From: Xenorhabdus ehlersii
GTDB lineage: Bacteria > Pseudomonadota > Gammaproteobacteria > Enterobacterales > Enterobacteriaceae
DNA length: 64,000 bases
Direction of reading: 5' to 3'
Assembly: GCF_003610465.1 (NCBI RefSeq)
Contig: NZ_RAQI01000001.1
Location: 186,001 to 250,000 of the forward strand
The position numbers were made by a program, and so were the translations under genes. The notes beneath the pieces are model-generated. The model was given only the letters and a program-made list of their open reading frames with translations. It was not told the DNA's origin and ran no database searches. Each line of letters opens with the position of its first letter. Position 1 is the first letter of the stretch. Positions 16,905-25,134 of the stretch are shown here, piece after piece.

Positions 16905-17255
16905 TTAAGCTAATATTTCCATCAATTTAGGTTTTAGAATAATTTTGTCAGGTTGTATTTCAATGTTAATAGGTTGTTCCACTAAATTGCTAATTGTTAG
17001 CCAGTCACCGGCAATATAAAGTTCACCATTTTCACGAATATTGTCGATTCCTTGGTATGGATTATTTTCCACTTCATTGATTAAACTGGCTAAATCTGCG
17101 TTAGGATCAACAAGAGAAATAATAACGCCATTGGAAAACTGTGAGATATGAAATAATTCATTTGCGGTAAATCCAGCATCGCTGAGTGCACTGCCGTTCA
17201 GTATTAATTCAGGGAAGCCAATGTCAGAATAGCGAAATGAAACATGAAGGCTCAT
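16905..17255 (-). CDS. Small protein with two SymE/AbrB-like segments
   Basis: This 116-residue protein is not firmly recognised. Two segments of similar pattern can be seen: PELILNGSALSDAGFTANEL followed by HISQFSNGVIISL, and ELYIAGDWLTISNLVEQP followed by INIEIQPDKIILKPK. Each resembles the SymE/AbrB-like half-fold (PALxLxGxWLxxAGF ... GxIII). SymE is an SOS-induced RNA-binding toxin, but the tandem form here may do something else. I prefer the ATG at 17255 (AAGGAA ten bases upstream); the frame stays open to 17342 and could add 29 residues. It stands alone in the minus direction. Confidence 0.45.
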   Translation of the reverse strand: MSLHVSFRYSDIGFPELILNGSALSDAGFTANELFHISQFSNGVIISLVDPNADLASLINEVENNPYQGIDNIRENGELYIAGDWLTISNLVEQPINIEIQPDKIILKPKLMEILA

Positions 17256-17342
17256 TTGTACGTTCCTTGTGTTATGGATATACTGCGATACTCTATCAGC
17301 ACTTCGCCCGCACTGCACCGCGAATTCATACGTGTTTTTCAT

Positions 17343-17790
17343 CTAAATAGTATTCATTGTTAATAATCGATACCTACCCTAGCGGTTAGTTGGCTAATAT
17401 GCCATCGGTAATGTTGCTCTTTGCGAAGCAACTCGCAAAAAATGACTGGATATTTATCCATTTTGAAATGCATCTCTGAAGTTAGAACAAAAAATAACGC
17501 TGTAAATAATTATGTAATTTTCTGTGTTATCAAAGAGATGAATAAAAGATCTTAGTCTGTGGTTTCTTTGACAGATTATATTTTTTAGCCTGTACCTATT
17601 TATAAATATTGACATTATATGTCGTGGAAATACTAAAGAGTTTTAAATAGAAATATTAAAATGAAACGCATTCCAAAATTTTTTCGAATTAAAATGGCAG
17701 AAATATCCGTATGATAACCCCAGATTTCCAGTGATCAATTTCTGGCTCAGGCTCTGAGGAATGAATTATAAACAAATAGGTAAGACAACA
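17343..17790. other. AT-rich intergenic region
   Basis: No gene found. It lies upstream of the SymE-like gene, so its promoter should be here. Confidence 0.5.
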
Positions 17791-17824
17791 AAAAGCCCTA
17801 CCGATATTATCAAGCAGGGCTTTT
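17791..17824. terminator. Terminator of the ter operon
   Basis: A stem AAAAGCCCT / AGGGCTTTT with a 16-nt loop; the minus strand continues with T residues. It lies 60 bp past the terD stop. Confidence 0.82.
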
Positions 17825-17883
17825 AATTTCAGTGCACCGAATTCAAGCTTTACACTGAAATGCTTAATTGAATAACACCCAAA

Positions 17884-18462
17884 TTAAGCAGCATTAATAC
17901 CATACTGGGCACAAACAGAAGCCAGACCGCCAGCATAGCCCTGGCCTACTGCGCGGAATTTCCATTCTGCATTGTGGCGATACAGTTCACCGAACAGCAT
18001 AGCGGTTTCGGTAGACGCATCTTCAGTCAGGTCATAGCGCGCCACTTCAACTTGTGTGTCATCGTTAACCAGACGGATGAAAGCACCGGAAACTTGACCG
18101 AAGCTCTGGCGACGAGCTTGTGCTTCATGGATAGTTACTACAAACACCACTTTTTCTACGTCAGCAGGAACTTGATCCAGTTTGATTTTCAGTGATTCGT
18201 CATCGCCATCCCCTTCACCGGTACGGTTGTCGCCAGTGTGCATGATGGAGCCGTCAGATGATTTCAGATTGTTGTAGAAAATGAAATCTGCATCACTACG
18301 TACTTTGCCGTTTGCTGCCAGCAGGAAAACTGAGGCATCAAGGTCAAAGTCTTGTCCGTCAGTAGCACGAGCGTCCCAGCCGAGACCGATCAGAACGTTT
18401 TTCATGCTTGGCGCTTCTTTGCTCAGAGAAACGTTACCGCCTTTAGAAAGAGATACACCCAT
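17884..18462 (-). CDS. terD: Tellurium resistance protein TerD
   Basis: This 192-residue TerD-family protein is nearly identical in pattern to TerD of enterobacterial ter operons. The start is [20 protein letters not shown]. It has the Ca2+-binding acidic loops [13 protein letters not shown] and [15 protein letters not shown], and the ending [17 protein letters not shown]. TerD proteins are cytoplasmic, bind calcium and associate with the membrane-bound TerC complex; they are linked to tellurite, colicin and phage resistance and to general stress. It is the last gene of terZABCD here; no terE or terF follows, which makes the operon shorter than in plasmid R478. Confidence 0.95.
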   Translation of the reverse strand: MGVSLSKGGNVSLSKEAPSMKNVLIGLGWDARATDGQDFDLDASVFLLAANGKVRSDADFIFYNNLKSSDGSIMHTGDNRTGEGDGDDESLKIKLDQVPADVEKVVFVVTIHEAQARRQSFGQVSGAFIRLVNDDTQVEVARYDLTEDASTETAMLFGELYRHNAEWKFRAVGQGYAGGLASVCAQYGINAA

Positions 18463-18514
18463 TGTTATTTCCTCACTATTATTACGTCGTATTAGTTATC
18501 TAGATTTTACGGAT

Positions 18515-19543
18515 TTAGCTTGCATTTTCTTTTTGCGGGAACAGCAGGCTGGCAAGAATACCGGCTGCCAGTACGCCAATCACCACAAATAAGCTACTTG
18601 TAGCTGAAATTGAATAGCCGTGGTGGAATATATGTTCAGAAGCATTTAGACCCAGTTTTATGGCAATAAAGAACAGTAAAACGATTACTGCCTTTTCCAA
18701 ATGCACCAGATACTTTTTCAATGCTTCAAGCACAAAGTAGAGCGTGCGCAGACCCAAGATAGCAAACATCATGGCGCTGTACACAATTAATGGTTCCCGG
18801 CTGACTGCAATTACCGCAGGTACAGAGTCAAAGGCAAACATCACGTCAGACAGTTCAACCACTGCCAGACACAGCATGAGTGGCGTAGCATAAAGTGCAG
18901 CTTTGCCCGCCCGGCCCACTTTCACATCGGCGTTTTCTGGTTTAGCCAATTCCTGATCCACTTCCTTTTGGTTCAGTACAAAAGCATGGCCGTGCAGTTT
19001 CGGCCAGATTGGGAAGAAACGCTTCACCAGACGATAGGCAAGGTGCTGTGAATAGTCTTCGATTTCATCGTCATCATCACCGCTTTTCAGCATCATGACC
19101 GCTGTCCAGCCAACGATAACCGCAAATATGATTTCAACCCACGGCCCAAGCGTCAGCAGGCTTGTCCCAATGGCAACGAAAATACCACGGAAGACAATCG
19201 CGCCGATAATCCCCCAATACAAGACTCGGTGGCGATAGCGGTCTGGGACGGCGAACCAGGAGAAAATTGCCATGATGACAAACAGGTTATCGACGGAAAG
19301 GACTTTTTCCAGTGCATAGCCCGTGACAAACAGACTCGCTGCTTCCGCACCATGATGGACATACAGGAAGCCCGCGAAAACAAAGGCAATTGCGATCCAG
19401 AAAATAGACCAAAGAGCGGCACTACGCAGCGAAATTGGTTTATCATGACGATGCATAAAGAGGTCGATAAAGAGTGCACCAACCGACAGAATAATAAATA
19501 CAGCAACGGTTTCCATCGGAAAACCAATGTGCGTGGATACCAT
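18515..19543 (-). CDS. terC: Integral membrane protein TerC
   Basis: This 342-residue polytopic membrane protein of the TerC/Alx family has about nine membrane segments. It shows the typical acidic intramembrane motifs ALEKVLSVDNLFVI and VVELSDVMFAFDSVPAV, and a cytosolic loop KSGDDDDEIEDYSQHL. TerC is the membrane anchor of the ter system and resembles metal-ion (Mn2+) exporters of the same family. It lies 27 bp downstream of terB and 52 bp upstream of terD in one operon. Length is as usual (about 346). Confidence 0.95.
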   Translation of the reverse strand: MVSTHIGFPMETVAVFIILSVGALFIDLFMHRHDKPISLRSAALWSIFWIAIAFVFAGFLYVHHGAEAASLFVTGYALEKVLSVDNLFVIMAIFSWFAVPDRYRHRVLYWGIIGAIVFRGIFVAIGTSLLTLGPWVEIIFAVIVGWTAVMMLKSGDDDDEIEDYSQHLAYRLVKRFFPIWPKLHGHAFVLNQKEVDQELAKPENADVKVGRAGKAALYATPLMLCLAVVELSDVMFAFDSVPAVIAVSREPLIVYSAMMFAILGLRTLYFVLEALKKYLVHLEKAVIVLLFFIAIKLGLNASEHIFHHGYSISATSSLFVVIGVLAAGILASLLFPQKENAS

Positions 19544-19570
19544 GAAGTAAGCCTCTTAAATTATCTGCGA

Positions 19571-20026
19571 TTACAGTTCGAAATCAGCCGATGCAAAGCC
19601 AAGGGCTAAGCAAATTTCACGGGCAGCCTGTTTTTCGTCGTTATCAAAGTCACCATCACTCTTGGCGACTGCAATGCCGACGCGCAAAGCAAGCTGCGCC
19701 GCTTCCGGCTGCTGTTTCAGAGCCATAATGAATTTCATGGCTTCACCTTTACCGATGTCAGCATCAAACTCATAGCTGCTGACCAGTTTGTTAAAGAATT
19801 CGATAATCTCAGAGGTATCGAACACTTTCAGCTCAGGGGAGTTTTTGATGAACCCGATCATTTTCTGCTTTTCTTCTGAACTGACGCCGTTACTCGCCAT
19901 GGCAACGTGTGCACATACTGCTACCGTACCTTCCATGAACTTTCTGTTCTTGAAGCGACTAACTTGGGTGGTGAGTTCTTCGCGGCCTGCGTTGAACGCT
20001 GATTTGATTTTGTTTAAAAAGGACAT
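19571..20026 (-). CDS. terB: Tellurite resistance protein TerB
   Basis: This 151-residue, all-helical cytoplasmic TerB matches the R478 protein (151) in length. The start is MSFLNKIKSAFNAGREELTT. The conserved acidic metal-binding helices include ASNGVSSEEKQKMIGFIK and AKSDGDFDNDEKQAAREIC. TerB binds divalent metal through these Asp/Glu residues and interacts with TerC and TerD-type proteins. It is the third gene of terZABCD. Confidence 0.95.
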   Translation of the reverse strand: MSFLNKIKSAFNAGREELTTQVSRFKNRKFMEGTVAVCAHVAMASNGVSSEEKQKMIGFIKNSPELKVFDTSEIIEFFNKLVSSYEFDADIGKGEAMKFIMALKQQPEAAQLALRVGIAVAKSDGDFDNDEKQAAREICLALGFASADFEL

Positions 20027-20057
20027 CAGTCCCTCCGCTTATTGGTAAAATAGAGAG

Positions 20058-21185
20058 TTATTTCTTGCCGGATGTCCAGCTAAAGCCCCAGCTAAACGCC
20101 CTGTCCATCTCTTTATGCCCGCTGAAGTATTGATTGATGCGTTCTACTTTGATGGCGCCGTTTTCATTGACAAGGCGGGCAATGGCACACATGCCTTTGT
20201 GGTTGTTGCCTTCTGTCATCCGCGTTTCAATCGGGGGCTGGTCAGGGACATAAATTGTGACTATACCGTCGGTTTTGTCCCAGCTAGGTACGCCCTTGTA
20301 GATAAAGGCGTAGATCAAAACTTCACGGATGTTTTTCCATTCAAACCCATTAACGTGGAGCCATTCACCGTCACGCACTTGACCGGTGCGATCATCCCCC
20401 TGTAATTCTACATACGGTTCATAACGGTAATCGCCAAAGCGATTCCCCAATGCCTGTACAACGTCTTTCTCTCCATCTTGCAGTCGAACGAATGCGCCGA
20501 GATCCAAATCCACGTTTTTGTTTGCACCGAACATGCCTTGCAATAGGCCTTTTGAGGAGGAGGCATTTTGACTCCAGTTCAGATTGATGCGAATTTCACC
20601 GTAGCTGTCGCGTTTGCTAAGGCTGATAGTCGGTTTTTCTTTGGTCAGAGAAACCTTACTCAAATTAACGGTATTTGGTGCTGGCTCATCATCAATAATA
20701 TCTACGCCAAAATGCTCAGCCAGTGGTTTGAGACCGCCATTAAAGCCTTGGGCAATAAAACGGAATTTCCATTCACCGTTCCGGCGATACAGTTCGCCGA
20801 GGATCAAGGCAGCCTCTGGACGGCCTTGTACTTCAACATCCCCCTGCAAAATCACGCTGCTGTTCAGTTCAACCCGAATGGAAAGGTTACGCAGATTGGA
20901 AATCGTTTGGTTACCGTCGCAAGTCGCGGTGAACGCGACTTTCTGGACATCCTGGCTCAATGCAGGCAAGTTGACACTGAAGGAGGTATTGATATTACCG
21001 CCAGTCAGGCGGATGGTGTTGTCATCATTGACCGGCTGACCGTAGAACACCATATCTGGATCACTCTTAACTTTGCCATCTACATACAGACGGAAAGCAG
21101 AAACGTCAACGGCTGAACCTGATAGAACCCGCACAGTAAGCGCGTGGTTGGGAACAGAGGCGTTGCCCCCAGGTGTCAGATTCAT
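20058..21185 (-). CDS. terA: Tellurium resistance protein TerA
   Basis: This 375-residue TerA is a two-domain protein of the TerD superfamily. The first half carries a TerD-like beta domain ending in the shared motif LILGELYRRNGEWKFRFIAQ and then GFNGGLKPLAEHFGVD. The second half carries the TerA-specific domain (INLNWSQ..., VDLDLGAFVRL, GDDRTGQVRDGEWLHVNG). Its start shares one base with the terZ stop, so the two are probably coupled. Function is part of the Ter stress complex; the biochemical activity is not known. Confidence 0.93.
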   Translation of the reverse strand: MNLTPGGNASVPNHALTVRVLSGSAVDVSAFRLYVDGKVKSDPDMVFYGQPVNDDNTIRLTGGNINTSFSVNLPALSQDVQKVAFTATCDGNQTISNLRNLSIRVELNSSVILQGDVEVQGRPEAALILGELYRRNGEWKFRFIAQGFNGGLKPLAEHFGVDIIDDEPAPNTVNLSKVSLTKEKPTISLSKRDSYGEIRINLNWSQNASSSKGLLQGMFGANKNVDLDLGAFVRLQDGEKDVVQALGNRFGDYRYEPYVELQGDDRTGQVRDGEWLHVNGFEWKNIREVLIYAFIYKGVPSWDKTDGIVTIYVPDQPPIETRMTEGNNHKGMCAIARLVNENGAIKVERINQYFSGHKEMDRAFSWGFSWTSGKK

Positions 21186-21781
21186 TAGCGCACCACCGTT
21201 TCAACGATCTGTGGATACATCGCGTCAATAGTACGTCCAAGACAAGGGACGCCGTGAGCAGTGAAATCCCACTGACCACCGTTGCGGCGCAGGGAAGAGA
21301 TGATAATGCCAGTGTGGGCACCTTGTTCATTCAACTGATAGCGAGCCAGCTCTTTGCCGTTTTGGTCAACGACGCGACAGAAGGCATTTTCAACGTCATT
21401 GAAAGTTTGTCCACGGAAACTGTTAACAGTAAATGCGAGATATTCGACATTGGTGGGAAGTTTGATTAGATTGACGCGGATAACCTCATCATCTCCATCA
21501 CCTTCACCAGTCAGGTTGTCGCCAGTGTGTTGTATAGAACCACATTTTGATTTTAGCTGACCAAACCACACTGTATCGATGGCATTGCCAGATTTATCAA
21601 GCAGAATGCAGCTCGCATCCAGATCAATTTCATCATTGCCACCGCCGAATAAACTCGCCAGAAAGCCTTTCTTCTTGGTCACAGGGTCCCATCCCAGACC
21701 AAAATCCATTTTAGCCAGTGATGCGCTCTGTTTGGCGAGCGAAACTGACTGATTTTTGCTTAACGAAACCATTAATGACAC
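21185..21781 (-). CDS. terZ: Tellurium resistance protein TerZ
   Basis: This 198-residue TerD-family protein is the first gene of the operon. The N-terminus has SLSKNQSVSLAKQSASLAKM, then LGLGWDPVTKKKGFLASLFG, a lysine-containing insert typical of TerZ and absent from TerD. Calcium-binding loops are NDEIDLDASCILL and [22 protein letters not shown] precedes the ATG. The control region upstream (21782-22111) contains three copies of TCATAATATGA and is shared with the divergent biosynthetic operon; TerW (26200-26685) is the likely regulator. Confidence 0.93.
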   Translation of the reverse strand: MSLMVSLSKNQSVSLAKQSASLAKMDFGLGWDPVTKKKGFLASLFGGGNDEIDLDASCILLDKSGNAIDTVWFGQLKSKCGSIQHTGDNLTGEGDGDDEVIRVNLIKLPTNVEYLAFTVNSFRGQTFNDVENAFCRVVDQNGKELARYQLNEQGAHTGIIISSLRRNGGQWDFTAHGVPCLGRTIDAMYPQIVETVVR

Positions 21782-21829
21782 CTCTATTCTGTTCGTCGGT
21801 GAATCACGGTAATTTCACGTATTAAAAAA

Positions 21830-21996
21830 TCATAATATGACAAATAGATAGCTTAAATCTGTCATATTATGACTCCCGTAAACAGGTATATCTGAATATT
21901 AACTGTATGATAGACAATAGCCTAGTTTCGTTTGGTATGATTTCTTTTCCATGCAGAAAAGTCAAACAAATTTTAATCTAAAGAATCATAATATGA
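21830..21996. promoter_or_regulatory. Ter control region with three TCATAATATGA elements
   Basis: A perfect 13-bp inverted repeat, TCATAATATGACA (21830-21842) and TGTCATATTATGA (21860-21872), spans 43 bp. A third copy, TCATAATATGA, is at 21986-21996, directly before TTGACA (21997-22002), a possible -35 box of the rightward operon. The region lies between the divergent terZ and 22112 genes. TerW of plasmid R478 is reported to bind upstream of terZ; that it reads these elements is inferred. Confidence 0.7.
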
Positions 21997-22111
21997 TTGA
22001 CATGTACTTATTTGAGACTCTAGACTGCGACATATATTTCACCAAATTAAAAACAAATGCTGAAAGTTATCCTATTGGTTCAGGCTGAGATTTTTTTGAA
22101 AAGGCGTCTCC

Positions 22112-23296
22112 ATGACAATGTTGAGTGACATCGATGTTGATAAAAAACAAACTGATAAAAAACAGGTTTACCAAAAACGGGTTTACCAAAAAAAGTTAAA
22201 CAGTGGGACATTGACGGTGACGGCATCGCGTGGCACAGCATGTCTGGAAACCCTGTTTGATATTGCTGAACGGCGTAATCCCAAAAGAGCATTCCTGTTT
22301 GTCAGTAAAGTCTTGGGACGGCATATTCCGGTCAAGCCATCGATCATGCGTTCGGTTTATCAACAATTATCTGCACGGTTCCCCACTAATATTCCCGGCC
22401 CAGTCCTATATATTGGCATGGCAGAAACGGCTGTCGGGCTAGCAGCAGGCGTATTTCAGGAAACGAAACACAAAGTCGATAAGCCAGTATTTCTGACTTC
22501 GACACGCCATCCGGTTGATGGAGATTTATTGTGTGAGTTTAAGGAAAATCACAGCCATGCTACGGATCATCTGATTTATTGGCCAGCAGAAAACCGTCTG
22601 CGCCAACGGGTGATAAATGCCCGAACTTTGGTTCTGATTGATGATGAAGCAACCACGGGTAACACGTTCCTTAATTTGCTGGATGCACTGCGTCATGCAG
22701 GGCTTGGGCATATTGAACATATTGTCACCGTGACATTGACGGATTGGAGTGGGAAGTCGGTTGTGAAACGCAGCCCATTGCCGGTTTCTGAGGTTTCTCT
22801 GGTTGAAGGGAATTGGCAGTGGGAAGCAGATATCTCTGCCCCAGTGCCGGTGATGCCTCAGGTCAATGTTACGGCTCGGGGAAAAATCAACATCATAGGT
22901 CAACAGAGCTGGGGGCGGTTGGGATTGGATGAAATCCAGTGTGATATTGGTGCAGCAATCAATGCCAAAGTAGGCGAAAATGTATTGGTATTGGGTTCCA
23001 GTGAATTTGTCTGGCAGCCATTTCTGCTTGCTGAACGGCTTGAGCAGGAAGGGGCATCGGTGGTATTTGGCTCGACAACCCGCTCTCCAATTTCTTGCGG
23101 TCATGCCATCCAATCTGTCATGGCTTTTATGGATAATTATGGGCTTGGCATCCCGAATTTTATCTATAATGTTGCGCACCAGAAATTTGATCGGATATTG
23201 CTTTGTCTTGAAACCCCAAAAATGTCCGCTGATCCGGCGTTGATGGTGCAGCTTGCCCATATTTCTCCGGTTGTTGAGATCGTTGGATATGATTAA
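22112..23296 (+). CDS. Ter-associated phosphoribosyltransferase with TRSP domain
   Basis: This 394-residue protein belongs to the biosynthetic module that travels with ter genes. The N-terminal half is a type I phosphoribosyltransferase fold: the PRPP loop reads LVLIDDEATTGNTFLNLLDA, with RHPVDGDLLCEFKENHSHA before it. The C-terminal part, with FVWQPFLLAERLEQEG, VVFGSTTRSPI and NFIYNVA, corresponds to the TRSP domain. Comparative genomics of ter systems (Aravind group) proposed that these enzymes make a nucleoside-like metabolite; the product is unknown. An odd lysine-rich start with near-tandem KKQ and VYQK units precedes the domain. It overlaps the HAD gene by 8 bp. Confidence 0.8.
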   Translation: MTMLSDIDVDKKQTDKKQVYQKRVYQKKLNSGTLTVTASRGTACLETLFDIAERRNPKRAFLFVSKVLGRHIPVKPSIMRSVYQQLSARFPTNIPGPVLYIGMAETAVGLAAGVFQETKHKVDKPVFLTSTRHPVDGDLLCEFKENHSHATDHLIYWPAENRLRQRVINARTLVLIDDEATTGNTFLNLLDALRHAGLGHIEHIVTVTLTDWSGKSVVKRSPLPVSEVSLVEGNWQWEADISAPVPVMPQVNVTARGKINIIGQQSWGRLGLDEIQCDIGAAINAKVGENVLVLGSSEFVWQPFLLAERLEQEGASVVFGSTTRSPISCGHAIQSVMAFMDNYGLGIPNFIYNVAHQKFDRILLCLETPKMSADPALMVQLAHISPVVEIVGYD

Positions 23297-24062
23297 GCCT
23301 GTATTTTTGACTGATCTTGATGACACATTATTTCAATCTCGTCGGAAGCTGAAAGAAATATCTTTTCGTGTGGGTGCATTGGATCGAAAATGTTTTCCCC
23401 ACAGCTATATGACGGAAAAACAATCCATGTTGGTTGATTGGTTGTTGGCTCATGCAGAGGTTATTCCAGTCACCGCCAGAAATACAGAACAGCTAAGCCG
23501 CGTGCAGATCCCTTTCAGTTCCTGGCGTATTGTTTCGCACGGTGCGGTGATCCTCACATCAGAAGGTTCTGTTGATGAGCTTTGGCAATCGTGCATGTTG
23601 TCAGAATTGTTGTCATATCGGGATAGATTGTGTGAGTTGGAACGTCTGAGCCAGCGTTTGATGACATCTTATGGTATAGATGCCTGGGTACGCATTGACT
23701 ATGAGTACGGAGATGTACCTGTTTTCTTGATCATCAAGCACCGCAATCACGATAGGTTGAATGAGCTTAATATACTGGCTGAAACTTTGGCTCAAGAAAG
23801 TCATTTCCATCAAGACTTTTATTTTCATCAAAACAATAACAATCTTACTGTGTTGCCAAAGTGTGTTGACAAGGGATTGGCAACTCATCACCTTTTGCAA
23901 AGGCTTCGTGCTGAGAGAGGCGTTTTCCCGGTTATTGGTCTGGGAGATAGTCTGAGCGATCACCGGTTTATGCAATTGTGTGATTGGTTTGGTATGCCTC
24001 AGCAAAGCCAGTTTGCTGGCACATTAATGACTGCCTTATTTGGAGCTGTAAATAATGAATAG
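23289..24062 (+). CDS. HAD-superfamily hydrolase (ter cluster)
   Basis: This 257-residue HAD phosphatase has motif I FLTDLDDTLFQ at the very start (nucleophile Asp in DLDDT), motif II PVTARN, a Lys before the end (CVDKGLATH) and motif IV GLGDSLSDHRFM. Such proteins dephosphorylate a small metabolite; here presumably a product of the flanking phosphoribosyltransferases. The ATG at 23289 lies inside the end of the previous gene, and the 3' end overlaps the next gene by 8 bp, so the four genes are tightly coupled. An upstream ATG at 23253 would add 12 residues and lacks support. Confidence 0.85.
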   Translation: MIKPVFLTDLDDTLFQSRRKLKEISFRVGALDRKCFPHSYMTEKQSMLVDWLLAHAEVIPVTARNTEQLSRVQIPFSSWRIVSHGAVILTSEGSVDELWQSCMLSELLSYRDRLCELERLSQRLMTSYGIDAWVRIDYEYGDVPVFLIIKHRNHDRLNELNILAETLAQESHFHQDFYFHQNNNNLTVLPKCVDKGLATHHLLQRLRAERGVFPVIGLGDSLSDHRFMQLCDWFGMPQQSQFAGTLMTALFGAVNNE

Positions 24063-25134
24063 CTTTCCCCCTTTCTCTGGGAGTTATGCTTCTGATGATG
24101 TTCAATTCCTGCTAAAACCCGTTCAGATTGAGATGACGCCTGTGGATATTAAGGAGCAGTTGATCCAGTCTGGCGCCCGCCATTATTCGGATATGTTAAG
24201 CCAGGAGCCAGAACCCACGTCTTATCACCTTGAACTGTTTGATAAAGCGCTTGGACAAGGGGCTGTTCGGTTGGCGGCGGAAGTTGTGATGCTCGCCAAA
24301 GCTCTGGTATCCCGCTTTGGTGATACGCCGATTGTATTGGTCAGCTTGGTCAGGGCTGGTGTTCCTTTGGGGGTGATGTTGCATCAAACGCTCAGGGAAA
24401 TGGGCAAGCTTTCTTATCATTATGGCGTCAGCATTATTCGGGATCGTGGTATTGATAATACAGCGCTATCGTATATTGAGCAGAAACATGGAACGGATGG
24501 CGTGGTATTTGTTGATGGCTGGACAGGCAAAGGCGCGATTACCACAGAACTGTCGCGATCTTTGGCGGAGCGGAATGGTTATTCAGGTATTCCACGTCTG
24601 GTGGTATTAGCTGATCCTTGTGGCTGTTCGTGGCTGGCAGCCAGCGATGATGATTGGTTGATTCCTTTCGGTATTATGGGAGCGCCGGTATCGGGATTGA
24701 TATCACGTTCAATCTGGCATGAAGAAGGGTTGCACGGTTGCGTGCAGTGTGATCACCTGCTCAAGTTTGAATGCAGCCGCTTATTGGTGGATACTGTCGC
24801 TGATTGTCGTAATCGATTGGATTGGGCTGCTATCCCAGAAGCGGTTTGGTTGCCGCAGGAAAAAACACTTTTGCAGCAATTGAGCAAAACGGTGATTTCT
24901 AATCTTGCTGAAAAATACCAGATTGACAGTATTAACCGTATTAAACCTGGTATTGCAGAAGCAACTCGTGCAGTATTACGACGTGTGCCAGAACATGTAC
25001 TCGTACGTTCCCAGGATGATCCTGATGTTGGCCTGTTGGTTCATTTTGCACGTCAGAAAGATGTTGTTATTACGGAAGTCGGTGATCTAATCGGTCAATA
25101 TCGTGCTGTAACTATCATTAAGAAGGTAGCGTGA
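24055..25134 (+). CDS. StiP-family protein (PRTase-like, ter cluster)
   Basis: This 359-residue protein is of the type annotated as cysteine protease StiP. The visible parts are a start with SYASDDVQFLLKPVQIEMT, a middle with VSLVRAGVPLGVMLHQTL and VVFVDGWTGKGAITTEL (a phosphoribosyltransferase-like nucleotide loop), and a Cys pair in LADPCGCSW. A further region, GCVQCDHLLKFECSR, carries more Cys. Family descriptions combine a PRTase-like core with an RNA-binding-type C-terminal domain. It is the third of four overlapping genes. Whether it is a protease or a transferase cannot be told from sequence; the PRTase-like loop favours chemistry on a nucleotide-like compound. Confidence 0.78.
   Translation: MNSFPPFSGSYASDDVQFLLKPVQIEMTPVDIKEQLIQSGARHYSDMLSQEPEPTSYHLELFDKALGQGAVRLAAEVVMLAKALVSRFGDTPIVLVSLVRAGVPLGVMLHQTLREMGKLSYHYGVSIIRDRGIDNTALSYIEQKHGTDGVVFVDGWTGKGAITTELSRSLAERNGYSGIPRLVVLADPCGCSWLAASDDDWLIPFGIMGAPVSGLISRSIWHEEGLHGCVQCDHLLKFECSRLLVDTVADCRNRLDWAAIPEAVWLPQEKTLLQQLSKTVISNLAEKYQIDSINRIKPGIAEATRAVLRRVPEHVLVRSQDDPDVGLLVHFARQKDVVITEVGDLIGQYRAVTIIKKVA

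Noticed and set aside
20568..21116. A 182-codon plus-strand frame antisense to terA
   Set aside because: terA is certain on the minus strand; the antisense frame shows no domain and arises from codon bias.
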